From Carnobacteriaceae bacterium zg-84 (GTDB lineage: Bacteria; Bacillota; Bacilli; Lactobacillales; Aerococcaceae), in the NCBI GenBank assembly GCA_013874835.1, contig CP059430.1, positions 186,001-250,000 on the forward strand: DNA of 64,000 nt. The letters run 5' to 3'. The position numbers and the translations under genes are program-made. Positions 25,740 through 36,488 of this stretch are shown piece by piece. Every line of letters begins with the position of its first letter. Positions within the stretch are counted from its first letter, which is position 1. The notes beneath the pieces are model-generated. The model was not told the origin of the DNA. It ran no database searches and saw nothing but the letters and a program-made list of their open reading frames with translations.

Positions 25740-28106
25740 GTGGCGAATTTGTTGAAAAAATTAGTTGAAAATGAAAAACGTGAGTTGAAACGTCTAGAAA
25801 AAATTGCAGATAAAGTATTTAGTTATGCTGATGAAATGGAAGCAAAAACAGACGAAGAGTTGCGTCAAAAAACAGAAGAATTTAAAGAGCGTTACGCAAA
25901 AGGGGAAGATTTAGATAAAATGCTTCCTGAAGCATTTGCCGTTGTTCGTGAAGCAGCTAGACGTGTTTTAGGTTTGTACCCATATAAAGTACAGGTTATG
26001 GGTGGTGTAACATTGCATGAAGGTAATATTGCGGAAATGAAAACAGGTGAAGGTAAAACATTGACAGCGACAATGCCGGTATATTTGAATGCCATTTCTG
26101 GTTTAGGGGTTCACGTTGTGACAGTTAATGAATACTTATCTGGACGTGATGCAAAAGAAATGGGTGAATTATACGAGTTTTTAGGTCTAACTGTTGGGTT
26201 AAACTTGAACAGTAAAACACCTGCTGAAAAACGTGAAGCGTATGCGTGTGATATTACATATAGTACAAACAATGAATTAGGATTCGACTACTTACGTGAT
26301 AACATGGTTACGGAAAAAGCAAACATGGTACAACGCCCATTGAACTATGCGATTGTCGATGAAGTAGACTCAATCTTAATTGACGAAGCTCGCACGCCAT
26401 TGATTATTTCTGGTGAAGCCGAAAAATCAAATGCTTTGTATTTAAGAGCAGACTTTTTTGTAAAAGGATTAAAAGAAGAAGAGCACTATACGATTGATTT
26501 GCCAACAAAAACGATTGTGCTAACAGATGAAGGTATTGAGCGCGCTGAGCGTGTATTCCATTTGGAAAACTTATATGATGTGTCAAATACATTGTTGGTG
26601 CATCACATTGACCAATCTTTACGTGCGAACTACATCATGTCATTAGATATTGATTATGTGGTAGACAATGACGAAGTAAAAATCGTTGACCCATTTACTG
26701 GTCGTGTTATGGATGGTCGTCGTTACTCTGACGGATTACACCAAGCAATTGAAGCTAAAGAGGGTGTAACGATTCAAAATGAATCAAAAACAATGGCAAC
26801 TATTACATTCCAAAATTACTTCCGTATGTATAAAAAATTAGCCGGCTGTACGGGTACTGCGAAAACGGAAGAAGAGGAATTACGTGAAATTTATAATATG
26901 CAAGTTGTATGTATTCCAACAAACAAACCGATTGCACGTATTGATTCACCAGATTTGTTATATCCAACATTACATACAAAATTTAAAGCTGTTGTAAAAG
27001 ATATTAAAGAACGTCATGAAAAAGGGCAACCAATCTTGGTTGGTACAGTAGCCGTTGAAACATCAGAATTATTATCTAATTTATTGGTTGCTGAGGGTAT
27101 TCCTCATGAAGTGTTAAATGCGAAAAACCATGCTAAAGAAGCTGAGATTATTACAAGTGCAGGGCAACGTGGTGCTGTAACGATTGCGACAAACATGGCA
27201 GGACGTGGAACGGACATTAAGTTAGGTAAAGGTGTTAAAGAATTGGGTGGTTTATGCGTGATTGGGACAGAGCGTCATGAGTCACGTCGTATTGATAATC
27301 AGTTACGTGGACGTTCAGGTCGTCAAGGGGACGTTGGTGCTAGCCAATTCTACTTGTCGTTTGAAGATGATTTGTTGAAACGTTTTGGTAGCGATAGAAT
27401 GCGTGAAGTGTTAGTAAACATGACGAAATCAGCTGGTGAAGATGAAGACATGTCTATTCAAAGTAAAATGTTCTCTCGTCAAGTTGAGTCAGCACAACGT
27501 CGTGTTGAAGGGAATAACTATGATTCACGTAAGAGTGTTTTGGAGTATGACGATGTTATGCGTGAACAACGTGAAATTATGTATTCTCAACGTCAACAAG
27601 TGATTGATGAAACAGAGAGTTTATCTGATGTTGTGAAAGGTATGATTCAAAATACAATTCATCACGAGGTAGAAGCTCGTACAAGTGCAGATAAAAAAGA
27701 TTGGGATTTAGACGGTATCTTAATGTTTGCAGGAAATGTTCTTGTTCATCCTGATACAATCACATTATCTGATTTAGAGGGTAAAACAGCCGCAGAAATT
27801 GAAGCGTACTTAAATGAACGTGCCATGACTGTTTATCAAGAAAAAGTAGATCAACTACAATCTCCAGAATATTTATTACAATTTGAAAAACTTGTCATTT
27901 TACGTGTTGTTGACCAAGAATGGACAAGCCATATTGATGAAATGGATCATTTACGTCAAGGTGTTGGTTTACGTTCATACGCACAAACAAATCCGTTAAC
28001 AGAATACCAAAATGAAGGTTTTGAAAGATTTAATGCGATGATTAAAACTATTGAGTTTGAAACAACACGCATTATCTTGAAATCAAATTTAAGAGCAAGT
28101 GTATAA
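25740..28106 (+). CDS. secA: Preprotein translocase ATPase SecA
   Basis: This 788-residue motor drives secreted proteins through SecYEG. Walker A is MKTGEGKT (100-107), Walker B includes [16 protein letters not shown] near 208, and helicase-like motifs such as [14 protein letters not shown] near 480 and [13 protein letters not shown] near 530 are present. The start is GTG with AAGGAGA upstream. The protein ends at LRASV and lacks the C-terminal linker and Cys-rich zinc tail found in many SecA proteins, a common form in Lactobacillales. No SecA2 is seen. Confidence 0.97.
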   Translation: MANLLKKLVENEKRELKRLEKIADKVFSYADEMEAKTDEELRQKTEEFKERYAKGEDLDKMLPEAFAVVREAARRVLGLYPYKVQVMGGVTLHEGNIAEMKTGEGKTLTATMPVYLNAISGLGVHVVTVNEYLSGRDAKEMGELYEFLGLTVGLNLNSKTPAEKREAYACDITYSTNNELGFDYLRDNMVTEKANMVQRPLNYAIVDEVDSILIDEARTPLIISGEAEKSNALYLRADFFVKGLKEEEHYTIDLPTKTIVLTDEGIERAERVFHLENLYDVSNTLLVHHIDQSLRANYIMSLDIDYVVDNDEVKIVDPFTGRVMDGRRYSDGLHQAIEAKEGVTIQNESKTMATITFQNYFRMYKKLAGCTGTAKTEEEELREIYNMQVVCIPTNKPIARIDSPDLLYPTLHTKFKAVVKDIKERHEKGQPILVGTVAVETSELLSNLLVAEGIPHEVLNAKNHAKEAEIITSAGQRGAVTIATNMAGRGTDIKLGKGVKELGGLCVIGTERHESRRIDNQLRGRSGRQGDVGASQFYLSFEDDLLKRFGSDRMREVLVNMTKSAGEDEDMSIQSKMFSRQVESAQRRVEGNNYDSRKSVLEYDDVMREQREIMYSQRQQVIDETESLSDVVKGMIQNTIHHEVEARTSADKKDWDLDGILMFAGNVLVHPDTITLSDLEGKTAAEIEAYLNERAMTVYQEKVDQLQSPEYLLQFEKLVILRVVDQEWTSHIDEMDHLRQGVGLRSYAQTNPLTEYQNEGFERFNAMIKTIEFETTRIILKSNLRASV

Positions 28107-28111
28107 TGACA

Positions 28112-28146
28112 AAACCAAACAAGGCTATTAGCCTTGTTTGGTTTCG
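28112..28146 (+). terminator. Terminator between secA and prfB
   Basis: A 15-bp stem (AAACCAAACAAGGCT and complement) with a 3-nt loop; only a short T-tract follows. Confidence 0.75.
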
Positions 28147-28172
28147 TTATAAATTAGAGTAAGGAAGAAAAT

Positions 28173-29292
28173 ATGGAACTAGTAGAAATCAAGCAGTTTA
28201 TTGAAAAAGCCAATAATCAATTAGTAACATTTGGGCACTCTCTTTGACTTAGAACGGTTAGAAGTTGATATTGCCGACTATGAGCATCAAATGTTGGCGC
28301 CTGATTTTTGGGACGATAATGAAAAGGCTAAAAAAATAATTGATAGTTTAAATCAAAAAAAGCAAGCCTATGATACATATCATCGACTATATCAACACTA
28401 TCAAGATGTTGTTGATTTGTATGATTTAGTGAAAATGGAACCAGATGAGTTGTACGAGCAGGAGCTACAAGAGCAAGTGCGTCAATTACAAGAGGAACTC
28501 ATGGCGTATGAGTTACAAATGCTTTTAGATGGCGAGCATGATAAGCGTAATGCCATTCTTGAAATTCATCCCGGTGCAGGCGGAACAGAGTCACAAGACT
28601 GGGGAAGTATGCTATTACGTATGTATACACGTTGGGCAGATAAGAAAGGATTTCAAGTGGAAACATTGGATTATCAAGACGGTGAGGAAGCTGGTATTAA
28701 AAGTGTGTCTTTATTGATTAAAGGAATAAATGCCTATGGTTATTTAAAAGCCGAAAAAGGTGTGCATCGTTTAGTGCGTATTTCACCGTTTGATGCTGCC
28801 AAAAAACGCCATACGTCGTTTGCCTCGGTCGATGTGATGCCTGAGATTGATGATGATGTGGAAGTAGAGATTAGTACTGAAGATTTACGCATTGATACAT
28901 ATAGAGCCAGTGGTGCAGGTGGTCAGCACGTTAATAAAACGTCTTCTGCTATACGTATTACTCATATTCCAACAGGTATTGTTGTGCAGAGTCAATCACA
29001 ACGTTCCCAATTTCAAAATAAAGACCAAGCGATGAGAATGTTAAAAGCGAAATTATATCAATTAGAGGAAGAAAAGCGTCTTGCTGAGTTAGATACTATT
29101 CGTGGAGAGCAAAAAGAGATCGGATGGGGGTCACAAATTCGTTCGTATGTGTTTCATCCTTATTCAATGGTGAAAGATCATCGTACGAATTTTTCAGTGG
29201 GGCAAACACAAGCTGTTATGGACGGTGATTTAGATGCGTTTATTGATGCGTATTTGAAGTTGAGTTTGCAAGAGCCGAGTGAAATGGAGTAA
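28173..29292 (+). CDS. prfB: Peptide chain release factor 2 (programmed +1 frameshift)
   Basis: RF2 terminates translation at UGA and UAA. The gene is read as 28173-28244 joined to 28246-29292, giving about 372 residues. The 24-codon first part ends at in-frame TGA (28245-28247) in CTT-TGA-C, the classical autoregulatory frameshift site. The second part carries the stop-recognition motif SPF ([10 protein letters not shown]) and the catalytic GGQ ([10 protein letters not shown]). AAGGAAG precedes ATG 28173. The stimulatory internal Shine-Dalgarno, usually AGGGGG just before TCTCTTTGA, reads GGGCAC here. Confidence 0.95.
28233..28248 (+). promoter_or_regulatory. prfB frameshift site with degenerate internal SD
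   Basis: The slip codon CTT (28242-28244) is followed by TGA C (28245-28248). Upstream stands GGGCAC where most bacteria have AGGGGG, so pairing to 16S rRNA is limited to GGG and its neighbours. Confidence 0.85.
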
Positions 29293-29323
29293 ATGTTTCT
29301 ATTTTTGACATTGGAAAAATAGT

Positions 29324-29358
29324 AAAAAGACTTGGAAGTAATCTGTTCAAGTCTTTTT
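29324..29358 (+). terminator. Terminator of prfB
   Basis: AAAAAGACTTG pairs with CAAGTCTTTTT around a 13-nt loop. Confidence 0.85.
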
Positions 29359-29505
29359 GATTTTCTAGTAGATTATTGCTCGTATTTTTGTTTATATTGT
29401 CTGTTTTTTGTCTTTTTTAACAAGTAATGTTCGTTTATTTTCTTTAAATCGTGTTTTTCGTAATATAAATGTAACTTAAATAACATTAAATCCAATTATA
29501 AAGTA

Positions 29506-29514
29506 TGGTATAAT
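29506..29514 (+). promoter_or_regulatory. Extended -10 promoter of ftsEX
   Basis: TGGTATAAT forms an extended -10 element 44 bp before ftsE; no good -35 is present. Confidence 0.5.
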
Positions 29515-29557
29515 ACTCAAGCGCTCGATAGAGACAATTTGTAAGTGGGTGAATAAA

Positions 29558-30244
29558 ATGATTGAAATGAGAAATGTTAGCAAGCGTTACCCGAACGGCG
29601 TGACAGCGATTAGTGATTTGTCTGTCAATATAAATCCTGGAGAGTTTGTATATATTGTAGGACCTAGTGGCGCAGGAAAATCAACATTCATTAAGATGAT
29701 GTATTGTGATGAACGTTTAACGTCAGGCGATATTAAGGTGGGTAAATTTGATTTAAGTACCATTAAACAAAGAGAGTTACCACATTTAAGACGTTATGTT
29801 GGAGTTGTTTTCCAAGATTTTAAATTATTAGAGAAAAAAACGGTGTATGAAAATATTGCGTATGCTATGGAAGTTATTGGAAAACGTCCGAGTGTCATTC
29901 GTAAACGTGTTTTAGAAGTGCTTGATTTAGTAGGGTTAAAGCATAAAGTAAGAATGTTTCCAAATGAATTATCTGGAGGAGAGCAACAACGTATTGCGAT
30001 TGCACGTGCGATTGCGAATATGCCGGGTGTTCTTATTGCCGATGAGCCAACAGGGAACTTAGATCCGGATACAGCGTTAGAAATTATGAACATTTTAGAG
30101 CGTATTAGTGCAAATGGTACAACGGTTATCATGGCAACGCACAGTCGTTCTATTGTGAATAATATTAAACATCGTGTATTAGCAATCGAAAACGGACGTC
30201 TTGTTCGTGACGAACAGGAAGGAGAATACGGATACGATGATTAG
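29558..30244 (+). CDS. ftsE: Cell-division ABC transporter ATPase FtsE
   Basis: This 228-residue ATPase pairs with FtsX to activate peptidoglycan hydrolases at division. Walker A GPSGAGKST near 36, signature LSGGEQQRIAIARAI near 138 and Walker B VLIADEPTG near 160. ATG 29558 gives the usual family length and has GGGTG upstream; a GTG three codons earlier is possible. It overlaps ftsX by 8 bp. Confidence 0.95.
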   Translation: MIEMRNVSKRYPNGVTAISDLSVNINPGEFVYIVGPSGAGKSTFIKMMYCDERLTSGDIKVGKFDLSTIKQRELPHLRRYVGVVFQDFKLLEKKTVYENIAYAMEVIGKRPSVIRKRVLEVLDLVGLKHKVRMFPNELSGGEQQRIAIARAIANMPGVLIADEPTGNLDPDTALEIMNILERISANGTTVIMATHSRSIVNNIKHRVLAIENGRLVRDEQEGEYGYDD

Positions 30245-31118
30245 AATGTTTTTTAGACATATAAAAGAAGCGTTGCAAAGTGTTAGTCGTAACTTTGTGA
30301 GAAGTTTATTGTCAATTATTACAGTAGGTTTAACATTACTTTTAGTAGGTATTTTTGCTTCTGTTTTGTTAAATGTAAGTGATATGGCGCAAGATGCAAC
30401 GAATTCATTAGAAGTAAAAGTATTCGTAGACTTAGCTGCGACAAAGGAAGATGAACAAGCGCTTGAAAGACAATTAAAAGCTGTACCGCATGTTCAAACG
30501 GTTATTTATTCTAGTAAAGATGAACAACTTTCTGAAATTATCCAAAAATATCCTTCTTTTTCATTGTTTAAAGAGGATTCCAATCCTTTAAGAGATGCGT
30601 ATATTGTTATGGTTGACCAATCGTCAAATATTAAAGATGTGACCAATAAAATTCGAGAGCTGAAATATGTGTACAAGGCAAATGACGGTGGCGAAATCAC
30701 AGAAGTGCTTGTAGCCTTTTCAAAAGGTATGCAATTTTGGGGTGGTATTTTGATTGTCAGTCTTGTGCTGATTGCTGTGATGTTAATTATGAATACCATT
30801 CGTGCAACAATTTTATCACGTCAAACGGAAATTGAAATTATGCGTCTAGTTGGAGCGACTAAATGGTTTATTCGTTGGCCGTTCTTATTAGAGGGAGCAT
30901 TTATTGGATTATTAGGTAGTGTTTTACCAGTGGGGTTAATTTATCTAGGTTATACAACGCTATATGCGATTATTGAACCGCAGTTAATTACAACACATTA
31001 TAGTTTATTACCACCAAATCCGTATGCTTTATATTTAGCGGCAGGTCTAGCTGCATTAGGTATTTTAATTGGTGCTTTCGGATCTATTGTATCCATTCGC
31101 AGATTCTTGAAAAAATAA
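30237..31118 (+). CDS. ftsX: Cell-division ABC transporter permease FtsX
   Basis: This 293-residue membrane protein has a short cytosolic start (MIRMFFRHIKEALQS), one membrane helix (about 22-45), an extracellular domain to about 165 that contacts murein hydrolase partners, and three further helices. ATG 30237 overlaps the ftsE stop (GATGATTAG) and follows AAGGAG, showing coupling. Upstream in-frame starts within ftsE have no ribosome site. Confidence 0.94.
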   Translation: MIRMFFRHIKEALQSVSRNFVRSLLSIITVGLTLLLVGIFASVLLNVSDMAQDATNSLEVKVFVDLAATKEDEQALERQLKAVPHVQTVIYSSKDEQLSEIIQKYPSFSLFKEDSNPLRDAYIVMVDQSSNIKDVTNKIRELKYVYKANDGGEITEVLVAFSKGMQFWGGILIVSLVLIAVMLIMNTIRATILSRQTEIEIMRLVGATKWFIRWPFLLEGAFIGLLGSVLPVGLIYLGYTTLYAIIEPQLITTHYSLLPPNPYALYLAAGLAALGILIGAFGSIVSIRRFLKK

Positions 31119-31125
31119 TATATGG

Positions 31126-31167
31126 AACCCCCCACTCATGTTGATAGGTTCAACATGAGTGGGGGTT
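31126..31167 (+). terminator. Terminator of ftsEX
   Basis: A stem of about 17 bp (CCCCCACTCATGTTGA with TTCAACATGAGTGGGGG) and a 4-nt loop. The T-tract (GTGTTTTATC) is weak. Confidence 0.7.
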
Positions 31168-31457
31168 GTGTTTTATCCACGTTTAACACTAAGAATAGTT
31201 GTGTATAGTGTTATAAAGGCTTATCCATTTTTATATACAAAATGGTGATTGGTGGATTTTATTCACTAGTACGATTTATGATAGATGCGTTTTTCTTTAA
31301 CAGGGTACTATTTGTTTGAAAAAGATAGTATTTTTATGAGATATTTACTTTTTTTTCAAGAAAAGGCTTTAATTTAGTTTTTTGGTTTCTAATGAAATTT
31401 AAATATGCTACAATTCAGCTAGGAACAAAAACAAAATAAATGAGGTATGCTATTAAC
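31168..31457. other. Intergenic region upstream of pstS
   Basis: No gene is seen. TACTAT...ATAGTATTTTT (31306-31336) could form a small hairpin. An extended -10, TGCTACAAT (31406-31414), is the likely pstS promoter. I could not define Pho boxes with confidence. Confidence 0.45.
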
Positions 31458-32321
31458 ATGAGAAAAAAAGCAATTTTTTTGATGATGATATGTATTTGTT
31501 TCGTATTAAGTGGGTGTCAAACATCTATTACAAGTATGAATGGATCTATCACAGCAGTAGGATCGTCTGCGTTACAACCGCTTGTGGAAGTTGCCGCAGA
31601 GCAATTTCAAATGCAATATCCTGATGTACTCATCAATGTACAAGGTGGCGGCTCTGGGCAAGGATTAAGTCAAATTGTGATGGGAACAGTTGAAATTGGT
31701 AATTCAGATACATTTGCTGAAGAAAAAAAGATTGATGTCGATAAATATGAATTACAAGACCATAAAGTTGCGGTGGTAGGTATCGGTGTGATTGCTAATA
31801 AAGAATCAGGTGTACGTGATATCACACATCAGCAACTGATTGATATTTTTACAGGAAAAATAAGAAACTGGCAAGAGGTTGGTGGGCAAAATATGCCCAT
31901 TATCGTTATCAATAGAGCTAGTGGTTCTGGTAGCCGTGCGACATTTGAAAAGTATGGGTTAAATAATCAAGAACCAATTGTCGCACAAGAGCAAGATAAT
32001 TCTGGAACGGTAAAAAAACTTGTCAAAGACACAAAAGGTGCGATTAGTTATGTATCTTTTTCTTATTTTAGTGATGATTATCAAGCCCTGTCTATTGACG
32101 GGGTTGAGCCAACTCGAGAAAATGTTGAAACGAATCAATGGAAAATATGGGCGTATGAACATATGTATACAAAACGTGAAAAAGATGTGATTACAAAAAC
32201 ATTTCTTGAGTACATGTTAAGTGATGATGTTCAAGATAATATTGTGTCACAATTAGGGTATATTCCCGTTAAGACAATGACAATAGATAGAGATGTCAAA
32301 GGAAATATTCGTGTAAAATAA
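31458..32321 (+). CDS. pstS: Phosphate-binding lipoprotein PstS
   Basis: This 287-residue lipoprotein is the extracellular receptor of the high-affinity phosphate importer. The signal peptide ends in lipobox LSGC (Cys at about 20). Phosphate-binding motifs: GSSALQPLVE near 40, GGGSGQGLSQI near 70 and NRASGSGSRATF near 155. ATG 31458 gives a compact lipoprotein signal; an in-frame ATG at 31440 is possible. It is first in the pst operon. Confidence 0.93.
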   Translation: MRKKAIFLMMICICFVLSGCQTSITSMNGSITAVGSSALQPLVEVAAEQFQMQYPDVLINVQGGGSGQGLSQIVMGTVEIGNSDTFAEEKKIDVDKYELQDHKVAVVGIGVIANKESGVRDITHQQLIDIFTGKIRNWQEVGGQNMPIIVINRASGSGSRATFEKYGLNNQEPIVAQEQDNSGTVKKLVKDTKGAISYVSFSYFSDDYQALSIDGVEPTRENVETNQWKIWAYEHMYTKREKDVITKTFLEYMLSDDVQDNIVSQLGYIPVKTMTIDRDVKGNIRVK

Positions 32322-32339
32322 TAAACTAGGAGATAAGCA

Positions 32340-33239
32340 ATGCAACAAACAAAAAAGAGAATTCCAAAACGTACTCTTGAAAAAATTGGTAAAACAATAA
32401 CATTTTTATGTACGCTTTTAATGGGAATTGTTGTTTTTACCATTATTTTAATGGTTGCACAACGAGGGTTGTCTACATTTTTTGTAGATGGTGTATCCCC
32501 AGTTGATTTTCTATTTAAAACAAAATGGTTACCCTCATCAACAGATGCTAATGGACAAGCTTATGTTGGTGCATTACCAATGATTATTGGTTCTGTCAGT
32601 GCAACTTTACTAGCGATTTTAATCGCTGCACCATTTGCGATGGGCGCAGCCGTATTTATGGTAGAAATTTCACCAAAGTTTGGGAAAAAATTTCTGCAAC
32701 CTGTCATTGAATTATTAGTAGGTATTCCGTCTGTTGTTTATGGATTGATTGGCTTGAGTGTTATTGTACCTTTTGTTCGCTCGTTTGGTGGGACAGGGTT
32801 TGGTATTTTGTCCTCTGCTTTTGTATTGTCTGTCATGATTTTACCGACAGTAACGAGTTTAACAGTGGATGCATTAAATGCGGTGCCAGACTATTATAGA
32901 CAAGGTGCTTTAGGGTTAGGTGCAACACGCTGGCAAATGATTTATCACGTTGTGTTACGAAGTGCTAAAAGTGGTATTTTAACAGCTCTCGTAATGGGTA
33001 TGACACGTGCTTTTGGTGAAGCTCTTGCGGTTCAAATGGTTATTGGAAATACAGCTGTTATTCCAACGTCTTTAGTGACGCCAGCATCAACCATTACGAG
33101 TATTTTAACTTTGAGTATGGGAAACACCATTTTTGGTAGTTTAGAAAATAATGTATTATGGTCTTTAGCTTTATTGCTATTGATGATGTCAATTATTTTT
33201 ATAGCTATTGTAAAACGCATTGACAAGAAAGGACGTTAA
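32340..33239 (+). CDS. pstC: Phosphate ABC transporter permease PstC
   Basis: This 299-residue permease has about six membrane helices. The ABC permease EAA-like loop appears as ALGLGATRWQMIYHVVLRSAK near residue 198. It sits 18 bp after pstS, with SD AGGAGA. It pairs with PstA to form the channel. Confidence 0.94.
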   Translation: MQQTKKRIPKRTLEKIGKTITFLCTLLMGIVVFTIILMVAQRGLSTFFVDGVSPVDFLFKTKWLPSSTDANGQAYVGALPMIIGSVSATLLAILIAAPFAMGAAVFMVEISPKFGKKFLQPVIELLVGIPSVVYGLIGLSVIVPFVRSFGGTGFGILSSAFVLSVMILPTVTSLTVDALNAVPDYYRQGALGLGATRWQMIYHVVLRSAKSGILTALVMGMTRAFGEALAVQMVIGNTAVIPTSLVTPASTITSILTLSMGNTIFGSLENNVLWSLALLLLMMSIIFIAIVKRIDKKGR

Positions 33240-33240
33240 G

Positions 33241-34128
33241 ATGAACGCAAAACAACAAGATAAAATCGCAACGATTGTGTTATATAGTATCGCAGGAGTG
33301 ATTTGTTTGATTTTAGCCAGTTTGGTTGGATATGTTCTCATTCACGGTATTGAACATGTGAATTGGCGTTTTTTAACAAGTAATCCAGAATCTATCAAAG
33401 CAGGTGGCGGTATTTTACCAGAATTATGGAATTCGTTTTATTTACTTGTCTTAACTTTATTGATTAGTACCCCTATTTCGTTAGGAGCGGCTATTTATTT
33501 ATCGGAATATGCTCCTAAAAATAAAACAACGGAATTTATACGACTATCAGTAGATGTGTTATCTTCTTTACCGTCTATTGTTGTAGGTTTGTTTGGTATG
33601 TTGTTATTTGTAACAGCTATGAAATTTAAGTATTCTATTTTGTCGGGAGCTTTAACATTAACGATTTTTAACTTGCCTATTCTTGTTCGTGTCATGGAAC
33701 AATCTTTAAGAAATATTTCGCACGACCAACGTCAAGCAGGATTGGGATTAGGGTTAACAAAATGGGAAACAACGATTTTTGTTGTTGTACCGGCAGCTTT
33801 ACCAGGGATTTTAACAGGGATTATTTTATCTGCTGGTCGTATTTTTGGAGAAGCAGCAGCGTTGCTGTTTACAGCAGGGCAAAGTGCACCGGCACTAGAT
33901 TTTACAAACTGGAATCCGTTTAGCCCGAGAAGTCCATTAAATATGTTTAGACAAGCTGAAACATTAGCTGTTCATATTTGGAAAGTGAATAGTGAAGCAG
34001 TGGTACCCGATGCACAAGCTGTGTCAAATGGGACAGCGGCAGTCTTAATATTATTTATTTTAATTTTTAACTTTGTAGCTCGTCGTTTTGGACAGTATTT
34101 ATACAAAAAAATGACATCAGCAAAATAG
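33241..34128 (+). CDS. pstA: Phosphate ABC transporter permease PstA
   Basis: This 295-residue permease has about six helices. The EAA-like loop is [20 protein letters not shown] near residue 168. ATG 33241 starts one base after the pstC stop, with AAAGGAC upstream; a longer in-frame start inside pstC is less likely. Confidence 0.94.
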   Translation: MNAKQQDKIATIVLYSIAGVICLILASLVGYVLIHGIEHVNWRFLTSNPESIKAGGGILPELWNSFYLLVLTLLISTPISLGAAIYLSEYAPKNKTTEFIRLSVDVLSSLPSIVVGLFGMLLFVTAMKFKYSILSGALTLTIFNLPILVRVMEQSLRNISHDQRQAGLGLGLTKWETTIFVVVPAALPGILTGIILSAGRIFGEAAALLFTAGQSAPALDFTNWNPFSPRSPLNMFRQAETLAVHIWKVNSEAVVPDAQAVSNGTAAVLILFILIFNFVARRFGQYLYKKMTSAK

Positions 34129-34142
34129 TAGGTGAAATAATA

Positions 34143-34898
34143 ATGAGTATAACGATTGAAACAAAAGACTTGAATATATTTTATGGGCAAAATCAAGCAA
34201 TAAAAAATGTCAGTTTGGCTTTTAAGAAAAATGAGATTACAGCATTGATTGGCCCAAGTGGATGTGGAAAGTCGACCTATTTAAGAGCATTAAATTTAAT
34301 TAACCGTGAAATTGTTGCGTGCCGTATCGAAGGAGAAATTTTTTATAATGGACGTAATATCAACACACCTAAAGAAGATGTGTATGCGTTGCGTAAAAAT
34401 ATTGGAATGGTTTTTCAAAGACCCAACCCATTTAGTCGCTCAATTTACGATAATATCGCATTTCCATTAAAACGTCACGGTATGACAAATAAGCAAGAAC
34501 TAGATGAAATTGTGGAAACATCTTTGATACAAGCATCTCTTTGGAATGATGTTAAAGATGAATTAAATAAAAGTGCGTTGGCATTATCAGGAGGGCAACA
34601 ACAGCGTTTGTGCATTGCTAGAGCGTTAGCAATGAAACCAGATGTTTTGCTAATGGATGAGCCAACATCGGCATTAGATCCTGTATCTTCTGGTGCAATC
34701 GAAGATGTTTTAGCAGAATTAAAAGATATGTATACCATTATTATTGTGACACACAATATGCAACAAGCAGCACGTATCTCAACAGAAACAGCTTTCTTCT
34801 TATCTGGAGAAGTGATTGAATTTGATAAAACATCTAAAATCTTTAGAAATCCAACACATCAAAAAACAGAAGAATATATTTCAGGAAGATTTGGATAA
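34143..34898 (+). CDS. pstB: Phosphate ABC transporter ATPase PstB (first copy)
   Basis: This 251-residue ATPase has Walker [10 protein letters not shown] near 38, signature [16 protein letters not shown] near 148 and Walker [14 protein letters not shown] near 172. It is followed by a second pstB gene. Such tandem paralogues are typical of streptococci and relatives. This copy has a divergent segment ([17 protein letters not shown]) after Walker A. Confidence 0.94.
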   Translation: MSITIETKDLNIFYGQNQAIKNVSLAFKKNEITALIGPSGCGKSTYLRALNLINREIVACRIEGEIFYNGRNINTPKEDVYALRKNIGMVFQRPNPFSRSIYDNIAFPLKRHGMTNKQELDEIVETSLIQASLWNDVKDELNKSALALSGGQQQRLCIARALAMKPDVLLMDEPTSALDPVSSGAIEDVLAELKDMYTIIIVTHNMQQAARISTETAFFLSGEVIEFDKTSKIFRNPTHQKTEEYISGRFG

Positions 34899-34916
34899 AT
34901 ACAGAAAGAGGTCTAT

Positions 34917-35669
34917 ATGGCAATTATTGAGGCAACTAATATCAATTTATTTTATGGGCAAAAACAAGCGTTATTTGATGTGAATTTAGCATTTCAAGAA
35001 CATACTGTCAATGCACTCATTGGACCGAGTGGATGTGGAAAATCGACTTTTTTACGTAGTTTAAACCGTATGAACGATTTAATGCCAAATGTGACGATAA
35101 CAGGTGAAATCAAAGTAGATGGACAGAATATTTTTAGTCCAACAACAGATTTGGTACAATTAAGAAAGAAAGTAGGCATGGTCTTTCAACAACCTAACCC
35201 ATTTCCATTTTCGATTTATGATAATGTTGCATTTGGTCCGAGAATACATGGTATACATGATAAACAAATATTAGATGAACTTGTTGAAACAAGTTTAAAA
35301 CAAGCGGATTTATGGGAAGCTGTCAAAGATAGACTTCAAGATAATGCAGCGGGTATGTCCGGAGGGCAACAACAACGTTTGTGTATTGCGCGTGTTTTAG
35401 CTGTGAAACCAGAAGTGATTTTAATGGATGAGCCAACATCTGCGCTAGATCCAGTATCGTCTGGTAAAATTGAAAATTTGATTTATGATTTAAAATCTGA
35501 TTATACGATTGTTATTGTGACACATAATATGCAACAGGCTAGTCGCATTTCTGACAATACTGCTTTTTTCTTGTCTGGAAAAGTGATTGAATTTGATAAA
35601 ACAGCACATATTTTTAGTAATCCAAGTGATAAACGTACAGATGATTATATTTCAGGAAGATTTGGTTAA
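34917..35669 (+). CDS. pstB: Phosphate ABC transporter ATPase PstB (second copy)
   Basis: This 250-residue ATPase has the same motif set ([38 protein letters not shown]) and clear similarity to the preceding copy, with which it may alternate or form a heterodimer on PstCA. It lies 18 bp after it and 18 bp before phoU. Confidence 0.94.
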   Translation: MAIIEATNINLFYGQKQALFDVNLAFQEHTVNALIGPSGCGKSTFLRSLNRMNDLMPNVTITGEIKVDGQNIFSPTTDLVQLRKKVGMVFQQPNPFPFSIYDNVAFGPRIHGIHDKQILDELVETSLKQADLWEAVKDRLQDNAAGMSGGQQQRLCIARVLAVKPEVILMDEPTSALDPVSSGKIENLIYDLKSDYTIVIVTHNMQQASRISDNTAFFLSGKVIEFDKTAHIFSNPSDKRTDDYISGRFG

Positions 35670-35687
35670 TAGAAAGGAGCATAATAA

Positions 35688-36341
35688 ATGAGAAGATTTT
35701 TTGATGAAGAGTTAAGTGAGCTATATGATGAATTTTTAGAAATGGGTAGTGATGTTAACGTAGCTGTCACAAATGCTGTGAGTGCCTTTGTCAAACATGA
35801 TGTTGAGTTAGCAGAACAAGTTATTAAAGCAGATAAATATATCAATAAAGCAGAAGTACAATTAGAAAAAGGCTGCTTTACATTGATTGCTTTACAACAA
35901 CCGGTGGCATCTGATTTAAGAAATATTGTTGCTGTAATGAAAGCATCAAGTGATTTAGAGCGTATAGGCGACCATGCGGTTAGTATTGCCCAAGCAACGA
36001 TTGCAGTAAAAGGCAATAATCGTATTTTAGAAATTGAAAAACTATTAGAAGAAATGGCATTAGTTGTTGAAAGTATGATGACGCGTGTTCTAAAAGCGTA
36101 CGTCAGTCTTGATGTGGAAGAAGCAAAACGTGTTGCAGAAGAGGACGAGAAAGTCGATGATTATTTAACAAAAGTTGTTCATAAATCAACACAAGGTATT
36201 TTGGAAAATCCAGAAACTGTTACAGGTGGTATGGAATATGTGCAAGTGGCAGGCTATTTGGAACGTATAGGTGACTATATTACTAATATTTGTGAACGCA
36301 TTGTTTATACTGTCACTGGTAAACTAACAGAATTAAATTAA
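35688..36341 (+). CDS. phoU: Phosphate signalling protein PhoU
   Basis: This 217-residue all-helical protein has two PhoU repeats with metal-binding acidic patches (DLERIGDHAVSIAQ near 90, YLERIGDYITNICER near 192). PhoU curbs the Pst transporter and phosphate signalling. It is last in the operon. No phoR/phoP two-component genes are in the window. Confidence 0.95.
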   Translation: MRRFFDEELSELYDEFLEMGSDVNVAVTNAVSAFVKHDVELAEQVIKADKYINKAEVQLEKGCFTLIALQQPVASDLRNIVAVMKASSDLERIGDHAVSIAQATIAVKGNNRILEIEKLLEEMALVVESMMTRVLKAYVSLDVEEAKRVAEEDEKVDDYLTKVVHKSTQGILENPETVTGGMEYVQVAGYLERIGDYITNICERIVYTVTGKLTELN

Positions 36342-36346
36342 ATAAC

Positions 36347-36376
36347 AAAAGGGCTAAGTTTGCTTAGTCCTTTTTA
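36347..36376 (+). terminator. Terminator of the pst operon
   Basis: AAAAGGGCTAAG pairs with CTTAGTCCTTTT around a short loop, followed by T5. Confidence 0.85.
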
Positions 36377-36382
36377 TACAAG

Positions 36383-36415
36383 CCACCCTTGTTGACAATT
36401 TGTCAACAAGGGTGG
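36383..36415. repeat. Perfect 15-bp-arm hairpin
   Basis: CCACCCTTGTTGACA and its exact complement are separated by ATT. There is no T-tract on the plus strand. It lies just after the pst terminator. Confidence 0.7.
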
Positions 36416-36431
36416 TAGAATAAACATGCGA

Positions 36432-36465
36432 ATCTTTATCCTAAAAGCTGTTTTAGGATAAAGAT
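36432..36465. promoter_or_regulatory. Perfect 15-bp-arm palindrome upstream of uvrA
   Basis: ATCTTTATCCTAAAA and its exact complement surround GCTG. It ends 23 bp before the uvrA start, overlapping the likely promoter, so an operator role is plausible. Its inner half-site TATCCTAA recurs in the palindrome at 41663. Confidence 0.5.
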
Positions 36466-36488
36466 AAAATAAGTGAGTGGAGATTAGT

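Noticed and set aside
28231-29292. prfB as a truncated gene with a short separate upstream ORF, or as a frameshift error
   Set aside because: CTT-TGA-C at codon 25 is the conserved programmed +1 frameshift site of release factor 2, so the two parts are one gene.
36383-36415. Second transcription terminator after phoU
   Set aside because: No T-tract follows the stem on the plus strand; recorded as a hairpin of unknown role instead.
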